Of a stretch of 64,000 nucleotides of DNA, positions 1 to 10,885 are shown one piece after another. The stretch's first letter is position 1, and the number at the start of each line of letters is the position of its first letter. Source of the DNA: Serratia sp. AKBS12 (GTDB taxonomy: Bacteria > Pseudomonadota > Gammaproteobacteria > Enterobacterales > Enterobacteriaceae); contig NZ_JANUSB010000015.1 in the NCBI RefSeq assembly GCF_024793895.1, positions 124,001 to 188,000 on the forward strand. The letters run 5' to 3'. The notes beneath the pieces were generated by a model. That model was not told the origin of the DNA. It searched no databases and saw only the letters and a program-made list of their open reading frames with translations. Position numbers and translations under genes: made by a program.

Positions 1-794
1 CGCACGCCGTCTTGCAACGCCTCCAGCTCACCGCGCAGCACCGCCAGCGGAGTACGCAGTTCATGCGATACGTCGGCCATGAAGGCACGGCGCATCTGTT
101 CGTTTTTTTCCAGCGAGGTGGCGAGCTGGTTGAAGTCCAGCGCCAGGCGACCCAGCTCATCCTGACTGCTGACCGCCACCCGCGCGCTGAAATCGCCGGC
201 TGCCAGACGGTGGGTGCCGGCGACCAACCGCTTCACCGGTGCCAGCAGGCCGCGCGACATCAACAGCGTGACCGCCGCCGCCAGCAGGGTCGACAGCGCG
301 ACAATCCACCAGCTGGTGCGACGCTGCTGACGGTCGAAGTTAATGTCGGCGTTGCGGGTCAGGCGTTCCGGTGGGGTGGCGATCACCCAGCCGACAATTT
401 GATTGTTGTAGCGAATCGGCTGGCGGTTGCCTTCCTGGGGAATGTGGCCGGCGTGGCCGACCAGCCGATTGTACTGGCTGTCAACCACCCAGAACTGGGT
501 GCGCCAGCCTTTGGGTGGCAGGTTGTGGCTGCTGTCGCTGTTCTGTTCGAACGAACGCATGATCTGGTAGACCACCTGATCGTTGTTGCGCAGAAACTGC
601 CAGTTGCCGTGGCGGCTGTATTGGTCTTCCAGCGCATCGCTGAGCATGGCGATACGCTGTTCGTTACTGTGCTTGATGTAATCGATAAAGCCGCGTTCGA
701 AGCTGAGACGAACGCCCCAATGCATGGTGATCAACACCAGCATGCAGGTGGCGAAGATGGCTAAAAACAGCTTTGCGGTAATGCCTATTCTCAT
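1..794 (-). CDS. baeS: Sensor histidine kinase BaeS, N-terminal part (cut by window edge)
   Basis: Reading the minus strand from an ATG at 794 gives 264 open codons running off the left edge, so only the N-terminal part is present; E. coli BaeS is about 467 residues. Visible are a first membrane helix near residues 8-25, a periplasmic sensor loop, a second helix near 160-182, a HAMP linker and the start of the dimerisation/phosphoacceptor helix with the H-box HELRTP, whose phosphorylated histidine is residue 244. The ATP-binding domain lies outside the window. The ATG overlaps the mdtD stop by one base (TAATG), so baeS is the distal part of the mdtABCD-baeS operon; baeR is expected next. BaeS senses envelope stress and phosphorylates BaeR, which activates this operon (family knowledge). 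Opposite-strand ORFs here are shadows. Confidence 0.93.
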   Translation of the reverse strand, partial: MRIGITAKLFLAIFATCMLVLITMHWGVRLSFERGFIDYIKHSNEQRIAMLSDALEDQYSRHGNWQFLRNNDQVVYQIMRSFEQNSDSSHNLPPKGWRTQFWVVDSQYNRLVGHAGHIPQEGNRQPIRYNNQIVGWVIATPPERLTRNADINFDRQQRRTSWWIVALSTLLAAAVTLLMSRGLLAPVKRLVAGTHRLAAGDFSARVAVSSQDELGRLALDFNQLATSLEKNEQMRRAFMADVSHELRTPLAVLRGELEALQDGV

Positions 795-2218
795 TAAATC
801 CTCGTTGAGCTGTTACCCGGCCCTTTGGTCAATGTGCGGTTGGTGATGTTGATGACCGGTACGCGAGCGAAGGCCAGCGCCGGCAGTGCAATGATCAGCG
901 CCATGCACAGGTAGCTGTAGATGAAGGCATTGTGGATCGCCGGGCTGTCGGCCACCACCTGATGGTGGGCAAAGCTGCCGATTAAAATGCCGGCGATGCT
1001 GACGCCGATGCTCATGGAAAGCTGCATCACCATCGACAGCAGGCTGTTGCCGCTGCTGGCGAGCCGGTCCGGCAGGTCTTTCAGCGTCAGCGTATTCATC
1101 GCCGAAAAGCGCAGCGAGTTGATCATGCCCTGGAACACCAGCACCACCGGCAGCAGATACAGCCAGCCCAGCATCGCCACCAGCAAAAATAGCACGGTGA
1201 TCAGCGCCAGCAACAGGGTGGCATACACCAGCACGTTGCGATAGCCAAAACGGTTGACCACCTGCACCACGATGCGTTTCATGCCCATGCTGCCAAGGAT
1301 CATCGGGATCATCATCAATCCGGCGTGGAACGGAGAAAACCCCATGCCGACCTGCAGGAACAGCGGGGTCATGAACGGTAGCATGCCGCTACCGATGCGC
1401 CCCAGCAGGCTACCGGACAGGCCGACCTTATAGGTTTCGGTAGCAAACAGCGACAGCGAAAACAGTGCCCGTGAATTGCCACGGGCATACCACCAGTAGC
1501 CTGCCAGCGCGGCGGCACCCAGCGCCACCAGGCCAGCGATGGCGGCCGCCGACAGCCCCATGCCCTTATGGCCGTCGAGCGCCAGCGTCAACGCCGCCAT
1601 ACCGATGGCCAGCATGATAAAGCCGCTGATGTCGAAGCGCCGGGTCTGCATGCGGTAGTTGGGCATCAGCATCAGCGTGGCGATGGCGCCGGCAATGCCG
1701 ACCGGAATGTTGATCAGGAAAATCCAGTGCCAGCTGGCGTATTCCACCAGAAAGCCGCCGAGCGCCGGTCCCATCAGCGGGCCAATCTGCCCGGGCAGGG
1801 TAACGAAGGTCATTGCCGCCATGTATTGGTCGCGCGGCACGATTTTCATCACCGTCAGGCGGCCGACCGGCACCATCATGGCGCCGCCGATCCCCTGTAC
1901 CACACGCCAGGCAATCAACTGGTTCAGCGTTTCCGCACGGGCGCACAGCAGTGAGCCGAGGGTAAATAACACGATGGCACTGAAAAATATCCACTTTACG
2001 CCGACCTTATCCGCCAGCCAGCCGCTGGCCGGCAGCATTACCGCCACCGTCAGCACATAGGAAACTATCACCGATTGCATGCGCAGCGGGCTTTCACCCA
2101 GGCTGACGGCCATGGAAGGTAACGCGGTATTGACGATGGTGGTGTCGAGCGTTTGCATGAAAAAACCAAATGCGACGATCCACAGTTGCCATTGTACGGA
2201 CGCGGGTTGCTGTTTCAC
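794..2218 (-). CDS. mdtD: MFS transporter MdtD (DHA2 family)
   Basis: This 474-residue protein is an inner-membrane major facilitator exporter of the 14-helix DHA2 group. The N-terminus carries the family motif [13 protein letters not shown] in helix 1, and the central part ([19 protein letters not shown], residues about 113-131) matches E. coli MdtD closely. The start is GTG at 2218, preceded by a purine-rich stretch. It is fourth in the mdtABCD-baeS operon, 79 bp after mdtC, and overlaps baeS by one base. In E. coli it is not needed for MdtABC pump activity, and a role in iron-citrate export has been proposed; the substrate here is unknown. Confidence 0.95.
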   Translation of the reverse strand: MKQQPASVQWQLWIVAFGFFMQTLDTTIVNTALPSMAVSLGESPLRMQSVIVSYVLTVAVMLPASGWLADKVGVKWIFFSAIVLFTLGSLLCARAETLNQLIAWRVVQGIGGAMMVPVGRLTVMKIVPRDQYMAAMTFVTLPGQIGPLMGPALGGFLVEYASWHWIFLINIPVGIAGAIATLMLMPNYRMQTRRFDISGFIMLAIGMAALTLALDGHKGMGLSAAAIAGLVALGAAALAGYWWYARGNSRALFSLSLFATETYKVGLSGSLLGRIGSGMLPFMTPLFLQVGMGFSPFHAGLMMIPMILGSMGMKRIVVQVVNRFGYRNVLVYATLLLALITVLFLLVAMLGWLYLLPVVLVFQGMINSLRFSAMNTLTLKDLPDRLASSGNSLLSMVMQLSMSIGVSIAGILIGSFAHHQVVADSPAIHNAFIYSYLCMALIIALPALAFARVPVINITNRTLTKGPGNSSTRI

Positions 2219-2297
2219 GAACCTTGCTCTCCCCCTGGTCTCTCACGCCGCGGATGGATGGGGCAGTGCCGAATCAGGCACCGCCCGGCCTCATCGG

Positions 2298-5200
2298 TTA
2301 TTCAGGTAATGGTTGCAGTTTTTTGCCGCGGCGAAAACGCATTTGCAGCCGGTCGAAATACAGGTAAATCACCGGCGTGGTATACAGCGTCAGCAACTGG
2401 CTCATCAACAGCCCACCGGCAATGGTAATGCCCAGCGGCTGACGCAGTTCGGCACCGTCGCCGCTGGTCAGCACCAGCGGTAGCGCGCCAAACAGCGCGG
2501 CCAGCGTGGTCATCATGATCGGCCTAAAGCGCAGCAGGCTGGCCTGGAAAATCGCCTCGCGTGCGTTGATGCCGCCGTTGCGTTGCGCATCCAATGCGAA
2601 ATCGACCATCATGATGGCGTTTTTCTTGACGATGCCTATTAACAGCATAATACCGATCAATGCGATCAGGCTAAACGAGGCATCGAACAGTTCCAGCGCC
2701 AGCAAGGCGCCGACTCCGGCGGAGGGCAGGGTGGACAAAATGGTCAGCGGGTGGATGTAGCTCTCGTACAGTATGCCAAGCACGATATACACCGTGGCGA
2801 TGGCGGCGACGATCAGCAACAGCTGGGATTGCAGCGTCTCCTGGAATACCTGTGCGGTGCCGGCAAATGCGCCGCGTACCGTACCGGGCACGCCGAGCGC
2901 GGTCATGGTGCGTTCGATGGCCGCGGTGGCGTCTGACAGGCTGCCGCCGTCCGGCAGGTTAAACGAAATGGTCGAGGCCGCCGACAAGCCCTGATGGTTG
3001 ACCGATAATGGCGCGTTGGCCGGTTGCCAGTGGGCGAAATACGACAGCGGGATCGCCTTGCCGTCGTTATTGATCACGAACATTTTTTCCAGCGAACTGA
3101 CATCCTGGGTATAGGGCGGCGCCACTTCCATCACCACCTTGTACTGATTGAGCGGCTGATAGATGGTCGAAACCTGGCGTTGGCCAAAGGCATTATTGAG
3201 CAGGTTATTGGCATCGGAAACGGAAATGCCCAGCCGCGCCATGGTTTCGCGGTCATACACCAGATCCATTTCCGACCCCTTGTCCTGCTGGTCCGAATTG
3301 ACGTCCGCCAGTTGCGGCAAGGCAGCCAGCGCGGTGCGGATCTTCGGTTCCCATTCGCGCAGCGCACTCAGATCGTCGGCCAGCAGGGTGTATTGATAGC
3401 TGGCGTTCGACTGCCGCCCGCCAACGCGAATATCCTGCACCGCCATCAGAAACAGACTGGCTCCCGGCTCCTGCGCCAGCTTGGCGCGCAGTCGGGCGAT
3501 GACCTGCTGCGCGTTGGCGCGGCGTTCGGATAACGGCTTGAGCGAAATGAACATCGAACCGGCATTGGTGCGTGAACCGCCGGTGAAACCGGTAACGTTG
3601 TCGACGTCGGGATCTTCACGCACGATTTTCATAAAGTCTTCCAGCTTGCCGCGCATTGCCTGGAACGAAATGCTCTGATCCGCCTGTATGAATCCCATCA
3701 GGCGGCCGGTGTCCTGCTCGGGGAAAAAGGTTTTCGGGATGCTGACATACAGCCACACGTTAAGGGCGATGGTGGCGAGAAACACCGCAAGGATCCAGCG
3801 CGAATGGCCAAGCACCCAGTTGAGGGAACGCCCGTAGCCCTGCTGCAACGCCACCAGCAGTCGGCCGAATCCGCGATTGCGACGCTGGGCTCGCGCCGGC
3901 TGGTGGCGTAGCAGATAGGCGCACATCATCGGCGTCAATGTCAGCGAAATTATCAGCGACAGGCCAATGGAAACTGACAGCGTGACGGCGAATTCGCGGA
4001 ACAGTCGGCCGGGCAAGCCGCTCATCAATAACAGCGGGATAAATACCGCCACCAGCGACACGCTCATGGAAAGCACGGTAAATCCGACTTCGCGCACGCC
4101 TTTCAACGCGGCGTGCAACGGCTTTATGCCGGCTTCGACGTGGCGCGAAATGTTTTCCAGCACCACGATGGCGTCATCGACCACAAAGCCGGTGGCAACG
4201 GTGAGCGCCATCAGCGACAGGTTGTTCAAACTGAAGCCGCACAGATACATGGCGGCGAACGAACCGATCAGCGAAACCGGTACCGCCACCGCCGGGATCA
4301 GCGTGGCACGGCCGGAGCGCAGGAAGATGAACACCACCAGAATCACCAGCCCAATGGCAATGGCCAACGACTGTTCGACTTCCGCCAGCGAGGCGCGGAT
4401 GGTGGGGGAGCGATCCTGCGCGATGTTCAGATGGATCGAGGCGGGGATGGTTTCCTGCAACGTCGGCAGTTCGGCGCGAATGCGATCGACGGTTTCAATA
4501 ATGTTGGCATCCGGCGCGCGGCTGACGGTCAGAATGATCGCCGGCTCGGCGTTGGTCATCCCGGCGTTGCGCACGTCCTGCACCGCGTCCTTGACCTCGG
4601 CGACGTCACCGAGCCGCACCGCCGAGCCATTGTTGTAATGCACGATCAGCGGCTGGTAGTCGGCGGCGGTTTTCAACTCGTCGTTGGCCTGTAGCTGCCA
4701 GCGCTGCTGCTGGTTTTCCACCGCCCCCTGCGGCCGGCGAACGTTGGCACTGCTGATGGCCTGCCGTACGCCGTCGAGTGAAATTCCCTGATTAAATAAC
4801 GCACCCGGGTTGAGTTCCACCCGTACTGCCGGCAGCGAACTGCCGCCCACCGACACGTCGCCGACCCCTTCGGTCTGGGCGATTTTTTGCGCCAGCTGGG
4901 TCGAGGCGAAATCATACAGCTGCCCCTGGCTATAGGTGTCCGAGGTCAGCGTCAGGATCATGATCGGTGCGTCTGACGGGTTCACCTTACGGTAGCTGGG
5001 GCGATTGGGCATGCCGGTTGGCAGCAGGCTTTGCGCGGCGTTGATTGCCGCCTGCACGTCACGTGCCGCGCCGTTGATATCGCGATCCAGATCGAACTGC
5101 AAAATGACTCGAGTGCTGCCTAGCGAACTCATCGAGGTCATTTCGTTGACGCCAGCAATGCGGCCAAGCGCGCGTTCCAGCGGCGTTGCCACCGATGACG

Positions 5201-5378
5201 CCATGGTTTCCGGCGACGCGCCGGGCAGCGAGGCGCTAATGACGATCACCGGGAAATCCACCTGCGGCAGCGGTGAGACCGGCAATAGCCGGAACCCCAT
5301 TACCCCGGCGATGGCAATCGCCAGAGTCAGCAGCGTGGTGGCCACCGGCCGGTAGATGAACAGGGCAAAGAATTTCAC
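2298..5378 (-). CDS. mdtC: RND multidrug efflux permease MdtC
   Basis: A 1026-residue inner-membrane RND pump subunit (E. coli 1025). It forms a mixed trimer with MdtB, coupled to MdtA and TolC, and exports bile salts, novobiocin and other amphiphiles using the proton gradient (family knowledge). Two six-helix halves and two large periplasmic loops are evident. The proton-relay aspartate pair in helix 4 ([10 protein letters not shown]) is at residues 401-402, and the second-half signature [15 protein letters not shown] is intact. The start is GTG at 5378, overlapping the mdtB stop by four bases (GTGA), which indicates translational coupling. It is expected to be induced with the operon by BaeSR. 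Confidence 0.97.
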   Translation of the reverse strand: MKFFALFIYRPVATTLLTLAIAIAGVMGFRLLPVSPLPQVDFPVIVISASLPGASPETMASSVATPLERALGRIAGVNEMTSMSSLGSTRVILQFDLDRDINGAARDVQAAINAAQSLLPTGMPNRPSYRKVNPSDAPIMILTLTSDTYSQGQLYDFASTQLAQKIAQTEGVGDVSVGGSSLPAVRVELNPGALFNQGISLDGVRQAISSANVRRPQGAVENQQQRWQLQANDELKTAADYQPLIVHYNNGSAVRLGDVAEVKDAVQDVRNAGMTNAEPAIILTVSRAPDANIIETVDRIRAELPTLQETIPASIHLNIAQDRSPTIRASLAEVEQSLAIAIGLVILVVFIFLRSGRATLIPAVAVPVSLIGSFAAMYLCGFSLNNLSLMALTVATGFVVDDAIVVLENISRHVEAGIKPLHAALKGVREVGFTVLSMSVSLVAVFIPLLLMSGLPGRLFREFAVTLSVSIGLSLIISLTLTPMMCAYLLRHQPARAQRRNRGFGRLLVALQQGYGRSLNWVLGHSRWILAVFLATIALNVWLYVSIPKTFFPEQDTGRLMGFIQADQSISFQAMRGKLEDFMKIVREDPDVDNVTGFTGGSRTNAGSMFISLKPLSERRANAQQVIARLRAKLAQEPGASLFLMAVQDIRVGGRQSNASYQYTLLADDLSALREWEPKIRTALAALPQLADVNSDQQDKGSEMDLVYDRETMARLGISVSDANNLLNNAFGQRQVSTIYQPLNQYKVVMEVAPPYTQDVSSLEKMFVINNDGKAIPLSYFAHWQPANAPLSVNHQGLSAASTISFNLPDGGSLSDATAAIERTMTALGVPGTVRGAFAGTAQVFQETLQSQLLLIVAAIATVYIVLGILYESYIHPLTILSTLPSAGVGALLALELFDASFSLIALIGIMLLIGIVKKNAIMMVDFALDAQRNGGINAREAIFQASLLRFRPIMMTTLAALFGALPLVLTSGDGAELRQPLGITIAGGLLMSQLLTLYTTPVIYLYFDRLQMRFRRGKKLQPLPE

Positions 5379-8300
5379 GGCAGCTCCTGCGGGTCGGGCT
5401 GACGGCGAGTATTACGCGCCAGTTTGTCAAACAGCAGGTAAATCACCGGCGTGGTGAAAAGCGTCAGGATCTGGCTCATGACCAGACCACCCACCATGCA
5501 TACCCCCAGCGGATGGCGTAGCTCGGCGCCGACGCCGGTGCTGAGCATCAGCGGCAGTGCACCAAGCAGCGCCGCCAGCGTGGTCATCAATATGGGCCTG
5601 AAACGCAGCAGACAGGCCTGATAAATCGCATCGTACGGCGTCATGCCCTGTTCACGTTCGGCGGCCAGCGCAAAGTCGATCATCATGATGGCGTTTTTCT
5701 TGACGATGCCAATCAGTAAAATGATGCCGATAATGGCTATCACGTCCAGCTCGCTGCCCGCCGCCATCAATGCCAACAGTGCGCCGACGCCGGCGGTCGG
5801 CAGGGTGGACAGAATGGTCACCGGGTGGATAAAGCTCTCATACAACACGCCGAGCACGATATACATTGCAACAATTGCCGCCAGGATCAGCCACAGGGTG
5901 CTGCCAAGCGCCGCCTGGAATGCCAGCGTGGCCCCCTGGAACCGGGTGGTGATGTCATTGGGCAGATTGAGTTGCCGTTCCGCCTGGTTAATGGCGTCCA
6001 CCGCCTCGCCCAGCGAATGGCCATCCGTCACATTGAACGACACCGTTGCCGACGGGAACTGGTCAAGGTGGTTGACCGACAGCGGACCAAAGCGCTGCTC
6101 TATTTTTGCCATGGCGCTGAGCGGCACAATGGTGCCGTTGCTGCTGGTCAGGCGAATATCGTTGAGTGCCGTCAGCCCTGGCGTCTGGCTGACGTCGTGC
6201 TCCAGCACCACGCGGTACTGGTTGGCCTGGGTGTAAATGGTGGAGATCAGCCGTTGGCCAAAGGCGTTATACAGCGCGTTGTCGATGTCGCTCATGCTGA
6301 TGCCGAGGCGCGAGGCTGAATCGCGATCGACGTTGACGTAAGCCACCAGCCCCTGATCGAGCCAGTTGCTGGTCACGTCGGTCAACTCGGGCGTCTGTTT
6401 CAGCGCCGCCAGCAGTTTCGGCACCCACAGACTCAGCTCATCCAGCGACATCGCCTGTAAGGTAAATTGGTACTGGGTGCGGCTGACCTGGGTATCAATG
6501 GTCAAATCCTGCACCGGCTGCAGGTACAGTTTCATGCCGGGGAAATGCGCAGTTTGCCGTTGCAGGCGGGCAATCACCGCCGGAATGCGATCGCTGCGTT
6601 CATTGAGCGGCTTCAGATTGATCTGCAGCCGGCCGCTGTTGAGCGTGGCGTTGCTGCCGTCGACGCCGACGAACGAGGTCAGGCTTGCCACCGCCGGATC
6701 GCGCAGGATTTCTGCGGCTACCTGCTGTTGGCGTTCGGCCATATTGCTGAACGACACGCTTTGCGGCGCTTCCAGCGTGCCCTGAATGATGCCGTTGTCC
6801 TGTACCGGGAAGAAACCCTTGGGGATCAGCAGATACAGCAACACCGTCAGCGCCAGCGTGCCCAGCGCCACGCCGAGCGTCAACCATTGGTGGTTGAGCA
6901 CCACCTTCAGCCAGACGCCGTAGCGGGCGATCGTCCGGTCAAAGAACCGTTCGCAGGCGCGAGAGAAACGGTTTTGCCGGCGCAGCGATTCATGGCTGAG
7001 CATGCGTGCGCACATCATTGGCGTCAGCGTCAGCGACACCACGGCGGAAATCAGGATCGCCACCGCCAGCGTAACGGCGAACTCGCGGAACAGTCGGCCG
7101 ACGATGTCGCCCATAAACAGCAGCGGGATCAGCACCGCCACCAGCGAGAAGGTCAGCGAGATAATGGTGAAGCCGATTTCGCCGGCGCCTTTCAGCGCCG
7201 CATCCCGCGGCTTTTCGCCTTTTTCGATGTAGCGCGAGATATTTTCGATCACCACGATGGCGTCGTCGACCACAAACCCGGTGGCAATGGTCAACGCCAT
7301 CAGCGTCAGGTTGTTAATCGAAAAATCGAGGAAATACATGGCGGCAAAGGTGCCGACCAGCGACAGCGGTACCGCTACGCTGGGAATAATGGTGGCGGGC
7401 ACGTTGCGCAGAAAGACGTAAATCACCATCACCACCAGTGCAACCGCCAGCAGCAGTTCAAACTGTACGTCATTGACCGAAGCGCGAATGGTGGTGGTGC
7501 GGTCGGTCAGCACCTTGACGTCAACCGACTTCGGCAGGCTTTTGACCAACTGGGGCAGCATGTCGCGAATGCCGTCGGAGGTGGCGATCACGTTCACCCC
7601 CGGCTGGCGCTGAATATTGAGCACGATCGCCTGCTGTTGGTTGGCCCAGGCCGCCAGACGCGTGTTTTCAGCACCCTGCTCGATGGTGGCGATGTCCTGC
7701 AGGCGGATTGCCGCGCCGTTCTGATAGGCGATGATCAACTGGCGATAGTCTTCGGCCGATTTCATCTGATCGTTGGCGGACAGCGTGACCGAGCGGGTTG
7801 GGCCATCGAGACTGCCCTTGGCGGAATTGACGTTGGCGTTGCTGATGGCGCTGCGCACCGTTTCGCTGTCCAGACCGTAGGCGGCAACCGCCGCAGCGTT
7901 CAGCTTGACCCGTACCGCCGGGCGTTGCCCACCGGACAGCGTGACCAGTCCAACGCCGTTCACCTGGGAGATTTTCTGCGCAACGCGGGTTTCCACCATG
8001 TCTTCCACCTGGGTCATCGGCATGGCGCTGGAGGTGACCGCCAGCGTCATGATCGGCGGATCGGCAGGGTTGACCTTGCTGTAGATCGGCGGGTAGGGCA
8101 GGTCGCTCGGCAGCAGATTGGTGGCGGAGTTTATCGCCGCCTGCACTTCCTGCTCGGCAACGTCGAGCGGCAGTTCCAGCTGAAACTGCAACGTAACCAC
8201 CGACGCGCCGCCGGAGCTTTGCGATGACATTTGCTTGAGGCCGGACATCTGGCCGAACTGGCGTTCCAGCGGTGCCGTGATGGCCGAAGTCACCACGTCC

Positions 8301-8494
8301 GGACTGGCGCCGGGGTACAGCGTTACCACCTGAATGGTCGGGTAGTCCACTTCCGGCAGCGCGGAAACCGGTAATGCGCGATAGCCGATAATACCGGCCA
8401 GCAGAATGGCCAGCATCAGCAGCGTGGTGGCGACCGGGCGCAGAATAAACAGGCGGGATGGCCCGCCACCGGCGTTCGGCGGTGTGGCGTGCAT
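5375..8494 (-). CDS. mdtB: RND multidrug efflux permease MdtB
   Basis: A 1039-residue RND permease (E. coli 1040), partner of MdtC in the heterotrimeric MdtB2C pump. The helix-4 proton-relay pair ([10 protein letters not shown]) is at residues 410-411 and the second-half motif [15 protein letters not shown] is present. It is clearly paralogous to the next gene, mdtC, but not identical, the usual tandem arrangement. The ATG at 8494 overlaps the mdtA stop by one base (TGATG). A 586-codon antisense ORF covers most of the gene; it is a by-product of GC-rich codon usage and is not annotated. Confidence 0.97.
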   Translation of the reverse strand: MHATPPNAGGGPSRLFILRPVATTLLMLAILLAGIIGYRALPVSALPEVDYPTIQVVTLYPGASPDVVTSAITAPLERQFGQMSGLKQMSSQSSGGASVVTLQFQLELPLDVAEQEVQAAINSATNLLPSDLPYPPIYSKVNPADPPIMTLAVTSSAMPMTQVEDMVETRVAQKISQVNGVGLVTLSGGQRPAVRVKLNAAAVAAYGLDSETVRSAISNANVNSAKGSLDGPTRSVTLSANDQMKSAEDYRQLIIAYQNGAAIRLQDIATIEQGAENTRLAAWANQQQAIVLNIQRQPGVNVIATSDGIRDMLPQLVKSLPKSVDVKVLTDRTTTIRASVNDVQFELLLAVALVVMVIYVFLRNVPATIIPSVAVPLSLVGTFAAMYFLDFSINNLTLMALTIATGFVVDDAIVVIENISRYIEKGEKPRDAALKGAGEIGFTIISLTFSLVAVLIPLLFMGDIVGRLFREFAVTLAVAILISAVVSLTLTPMMCARMLSHESLRRQNRFSRACERFFDRTIARYGVWLKVVLNHQWLTLGVALGTLALTVLLYLLIPKGFFPVQDNGIIQGTLEAPQSVSFSNMAERQQQVAAEILRDPAVASLTSFVGVDGSNATLNSGRLQINLKPLNERSDRIPAVIARLQRQTAHFPGMKLYLQPVQDLTIDTQVSRTQYQFTLQAMSLDELSLWVPKLLAALKQTPELTDVTSNWLDQGLVAYVNVDRDSASRLGISMSDIDNALYNAFGQRLISTIYTQANQYRVVLEHDVSQTPGLTALNDIRLTSSNGTIVPLSAMAKIEQRFGPLSVNHLDQFPSATVSFNVTDGHSLGEAVDAINQAERQLNLPNDITTRFQGATLAFQAALGSTLWLILAAIVAMYIVLGVLYESFIHPVTILSTLPTAGVGALLALMAAGSELDVIAIIGIILLIGIVKKNAIMMIDFALAAEREQGMTPYDAIYQACLLRFRPILMTTLAALLGALPLMLSTGVGAELRHPLGVCMVGGLVMSQILTLFTTPVIYLLFDKLARNTRRQPDPQELP

Positions 8495-9741
8495 CAGGAT
8501 TTCCCTTGAAGGTGCGGTTGCTGGCGCGGCTTGGCCGCCGCCGGGGTTTCCTGCGGCGTCAGCACTTCAACCTGCGCGCCTTCGGTCAGGCGATCGATAC
8601 CGTCGGTTACCACCCGGTCGCCGGCGCTCAGGCCGGCGCTGATCACCACCTGCTGGCTGTCCTGCACCCCGGCGGTCACCAGGTGCTTGCTGACGCGATT
8701 ATCGTCGCTCAGGGTCCAGACAAAGTTGCCTTCGTTGCCCATTTGCAATGCGGCGGTCGGGATCACCACCGCGTTGTGCAGGGTGTCGACCTTCAGCCGT
8801 GCGTTGACGAACTGATTGGGAAACAGCGCGTCGTCCTGATTGTCAAAACGCGCTTTGAGTTTGATGGTACCGGTGGCGGTATCAATCTGGTTATCCAGAC
8901 TCAGCAGTGCGCCGCTGGCGAGCCGTTGCTGATTGGTGCGATCCCAGGCTTCCACCGTGACCGGGCCGGCTTTTTGCGCCTTCACCAGATCGGCAATATT
9001 GCCCTCGGGCAGGGTAAATATCACGTCGATCGGCTGCGTCTGGGTGATCACCACCAGCCCGGTGGTGCTGCCGCTGCTGATATAGTTGCCGACGTCCACC
9101 AGCTTCAGGCCGACGCGCCCGTCAATCGGTGCGGTGATACGGCTGTAGGTGATTTGCAGTCTGGCACTGTCGACCGCGCCCTGATCGGCCTTGATGGCCC
9201 CTTCGGTCTGGCGCACCAGCGCTTGCTGCGCGTCGAGTTCCTGACGTGATATCAGGTTGGTTTTCACCAGTTGCTGATAACGCGCCAAATCCTGCCGGGC
9301 ATTGGCCAGCGTGGCCTGATCCTTCGCCAATTGCCCCTGCGCCTGGGTAAGCTGGACGTTGAACGGTCGCGGATCGATTTCCGCCAGCAGATCCCCGGCT
9401 TTTACCTGTTGTCCCTCGGTAAAGTGCAGCGCCATCAGTTGACCATCGACGCGGCTGGTGACGGTCACGGTATTGGCGGCGGTAGCGGTGCCCAGCCCGG
9501 ACAGATAACGCGGCACCGTCTGTTGGCTGGCGGTGGCTGCCTGCACCGGAGACATCGGCATACCGCGCCTACCGGCGGCAGGCGTTGCGCGTGCGTCCTT
9601 GCCGGCGGCCTGGCGGGCGCTTGGCATCGCCTCGGGCTGCGTCGCAGAGAAATGGCGCCACAGCATAACGGCAGCAATAACCACGATAATCAGCGCCAGC
9701 AGGCGCAGTATCCAGGAGCGACGTGTGGGGTTTGCATTCAT
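8494..9741 (-). CDS. mdtA: RND efflux periplasmic adaptor MdtA
   Basis: Membrane fusion protein of the MdtABC-TolC pump. An N-terminal membrane anchor (about residues 10-30) is followed by the lipoyl/biotin-like half motif, a coiled-coil hairpin (about residues 110-190) rich in Q, A and L, the second lipoyl half ([20 protein letters not shown]) and beta-barrel domains. I chose ATG at 9741, giving 415 residues, exactly the E. coli length; a TTG at 9762 would add seven residues. A GGAG lies about 15 nt before the ATG, which is long, so the exact start is less certain than the gene. It is first in the operon, with its promoter in 9742-10103. Confidence 0.95.
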   Translation of the reverse strand: MNANPTRRSWILRLLALIIVVIAAVMLWRHFSATQPEAMPSARQAAGKDARATPAAGRRGMPMSPVQAATASQQTVPRYLSGLGTATAANTVTVTSRVDGQLMALHFTEGQQVKAGDLLAEIDPRPFNVQLTQAQGQLAKDQATLANARQDLARYQQLVKTNLISRQELDAQQALVRQTEGAIKADQGAVDSARLQITYSRITAPIDGRVGLKLVDVGNYISSGSTTGLVVITQTQPIDVIFTLPEGNIADLVKAQKAGPVTVEAWDRTNQQRLASGALLSLDNQIDTATGTIKLKARFDNQDDALFPNQFVNARLKVDTLHNAVVIPTAALQMGNEGNFVWTLSDDNRVSKHLVTAGVQDSQQVVISAGLSAGDRVVTDGIDRLTEGAQVEVLTPQETPAAAKPRQQPHLQGKS

Positions 9742-10103
9742 GACGGTGAAAATTTTCTCCAAAGGCAGGCGTACTGACGGGCATTGATTGCCGAAAAGCG
9801 GTCTTTCTATAGGATACTAGTTTAGCGGTTGGAGACTTGATAAAAATGAAGGAAAAATGGAGGAATCGTCAGTTTTCCATGAAGAGTTCGGGGATTTTCC
9901 GTATTCCAGACTAATCTTGTCTGTTAGTACGGCTTTTTATCGCGTGCCGGGTGCGACGCATCTGGCTGGTTGAGCCTGACTCGACGCGGAGGTTATGCAG
10001 CGGTTGCAGCAGGCCAGTGCCGCATAGCCGACCCTTGCTCTCCTTTGGCGGGATTTTGCTCTATCCTCAATGGGGGTCTAGATGATTCACTCAGGGAGCA
10101 GCA
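9742..10103. promoter_or_regulatory. Divergent intergenic region of mdtA and PPOX gene
   Basis: This 362-bp gene-free stretch separates mdtA (minus) from the flavoprotein gene (plus) and must hold both promoters. On the minus strand near 9850-9875 there is a CTCCAT core (9857-9862) followed by a T-rich run, partly resembling the BaeR-box consensus known upstream of E. coli mdtA. The match is weak and from memory. No tRNA, repeat or small ORF with a convincing ribosome site was seen. Confidence 0.35.
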
Positions 10104-10730
10104 ATGTGCAACGAGACCGTTAACGATTTAGCCACGCTTGAGCAAATTTACGGCCAACCGGCCGCCCCGTCGGTGTTCAAGGAAGTCAGTTACCTTCACC
10201 CGTCCTATCGCCCCTTTATCGAGGCCGCTACCTTTGCCGCGCTGGCGAGCGTGGGGGCGGACGGTATGGACGTGTCGCCGCGCGGCGATCCGGCCGGTTT
10301 CCTGCATATCGAGGATGAAAAAACGCTGTTGTTGCCCGATCGACGCGGCAACAATCGCATCGACAGTCTGCGCAATATTCTGCATGACAACCGCGTCGCG
10401 CTGCTGCTGCTGATTCCCGGGGTGAATGAAACGCTGCGTATCAACGGCCGGGCAGAGATTGTGATCGCCCCAACGCTATTGCAACGCTTTGCCCATCGCA
10501 ACATGTTGCCGCGCTCGGTGCTGCGTATCACGGTGGAGGCGGTATTCTTTCAGTGCGGCCGGGCCATCTTGCGTTCCGGCCTGTGGGATGCGTCGACGCA
10601 GATCTCGCGCCAGTCGCTGCCCAGTACGGGTACCCTGCTGGCCGAAATCAGCAAAAGCAGCAAAAGCGGCTTTGACGGCGAGCAGTATGACGCCGAACTG
10701 CCGCAGCGGCTGCGCGATACGCTGTATTGA
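10104..10730 (+). CDS. Pyridoxamine 5'-phosphate oxidase-family FMN flavoprotein
   Basis: A 208-residue protein with the split-barrel PPOX fold. The segment around residues 42-95 (ALASVGADGMDVSPRGDPAG, then LLLPDRRGNNRIDSLRNIL) is the flavin-binding signature of the FMN-dependent PPOX-type subfamily (DR_2398/MSMEG_1061-like, recalled from memory). These are small cytoplasmic flavoenzymes of mostly unknown substrate and should not be equated with PdxH. The start ATG is preceded by AGGGAG at good spacing. It is monocistronic, divergent from mdtA and convergent with yegD. Family confidence is high; specific function is unknown. Confidence 0.9.
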   Translation: MCNETVNDLATLEQIYGQPAAPSVFKEVSYLHPSYRPFIEAATFAALASVGADGMDVSPRGDPAGFLHIEDEKTLLLPDRRGNNRIDSLRNILHDNRVALLLLIPGVNETLRINGRAEIVIAPTLLQRFAHRNMLPRSVLRITVEAVFFQCGRAILRSGLWDASTQISRQSLPSTGTLLAEISKSSKSGFDGEQYDAELPQRLRDTLY

Positions 10731-10828
10731 CTCGCTGACATCAGCCGCGTGTACAGCTCGTCGAGGCTGTCCCGTTCGGTTTTGCCGGCGGTATCGAACC
10801 GCGGCATCGGTGAGTGTCAGAAGGGAGA

Positions 10829-10861
10829 TTCCCGCGCCCTCATCTCTTGCCAGCGCGGGAA
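10829..10861. terminator. Inverted repeat between convergent genes
   Basis: A perfect 9-bp stem (TTCCCGCGC / GCGCGGGAA) with a 15-base loop lies between the convergent PPOX and yegD genes. There is no clean T-tract on either side, so it is only a plausible bidirectional terminator. Confidence 0.45.
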
Positions 10862-10885
10862 TTTCAGCCCGTAGCCAATGACGAG

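Noticed and set aside
12-764. Plus-strand ORF of 250 codons at the left edge
   Set aside because: Antisense to the baeS reading frame, which has clear helices, HAMP and H-box.
6467-8227. Plus-strand ORF of 586 codons
   Set aside because: Entirely antisense to mdtB, with composition (Gln/Arg/His/Asp-rich) typical of the opposite strand of GC-rich genes; no ribosome site or family.
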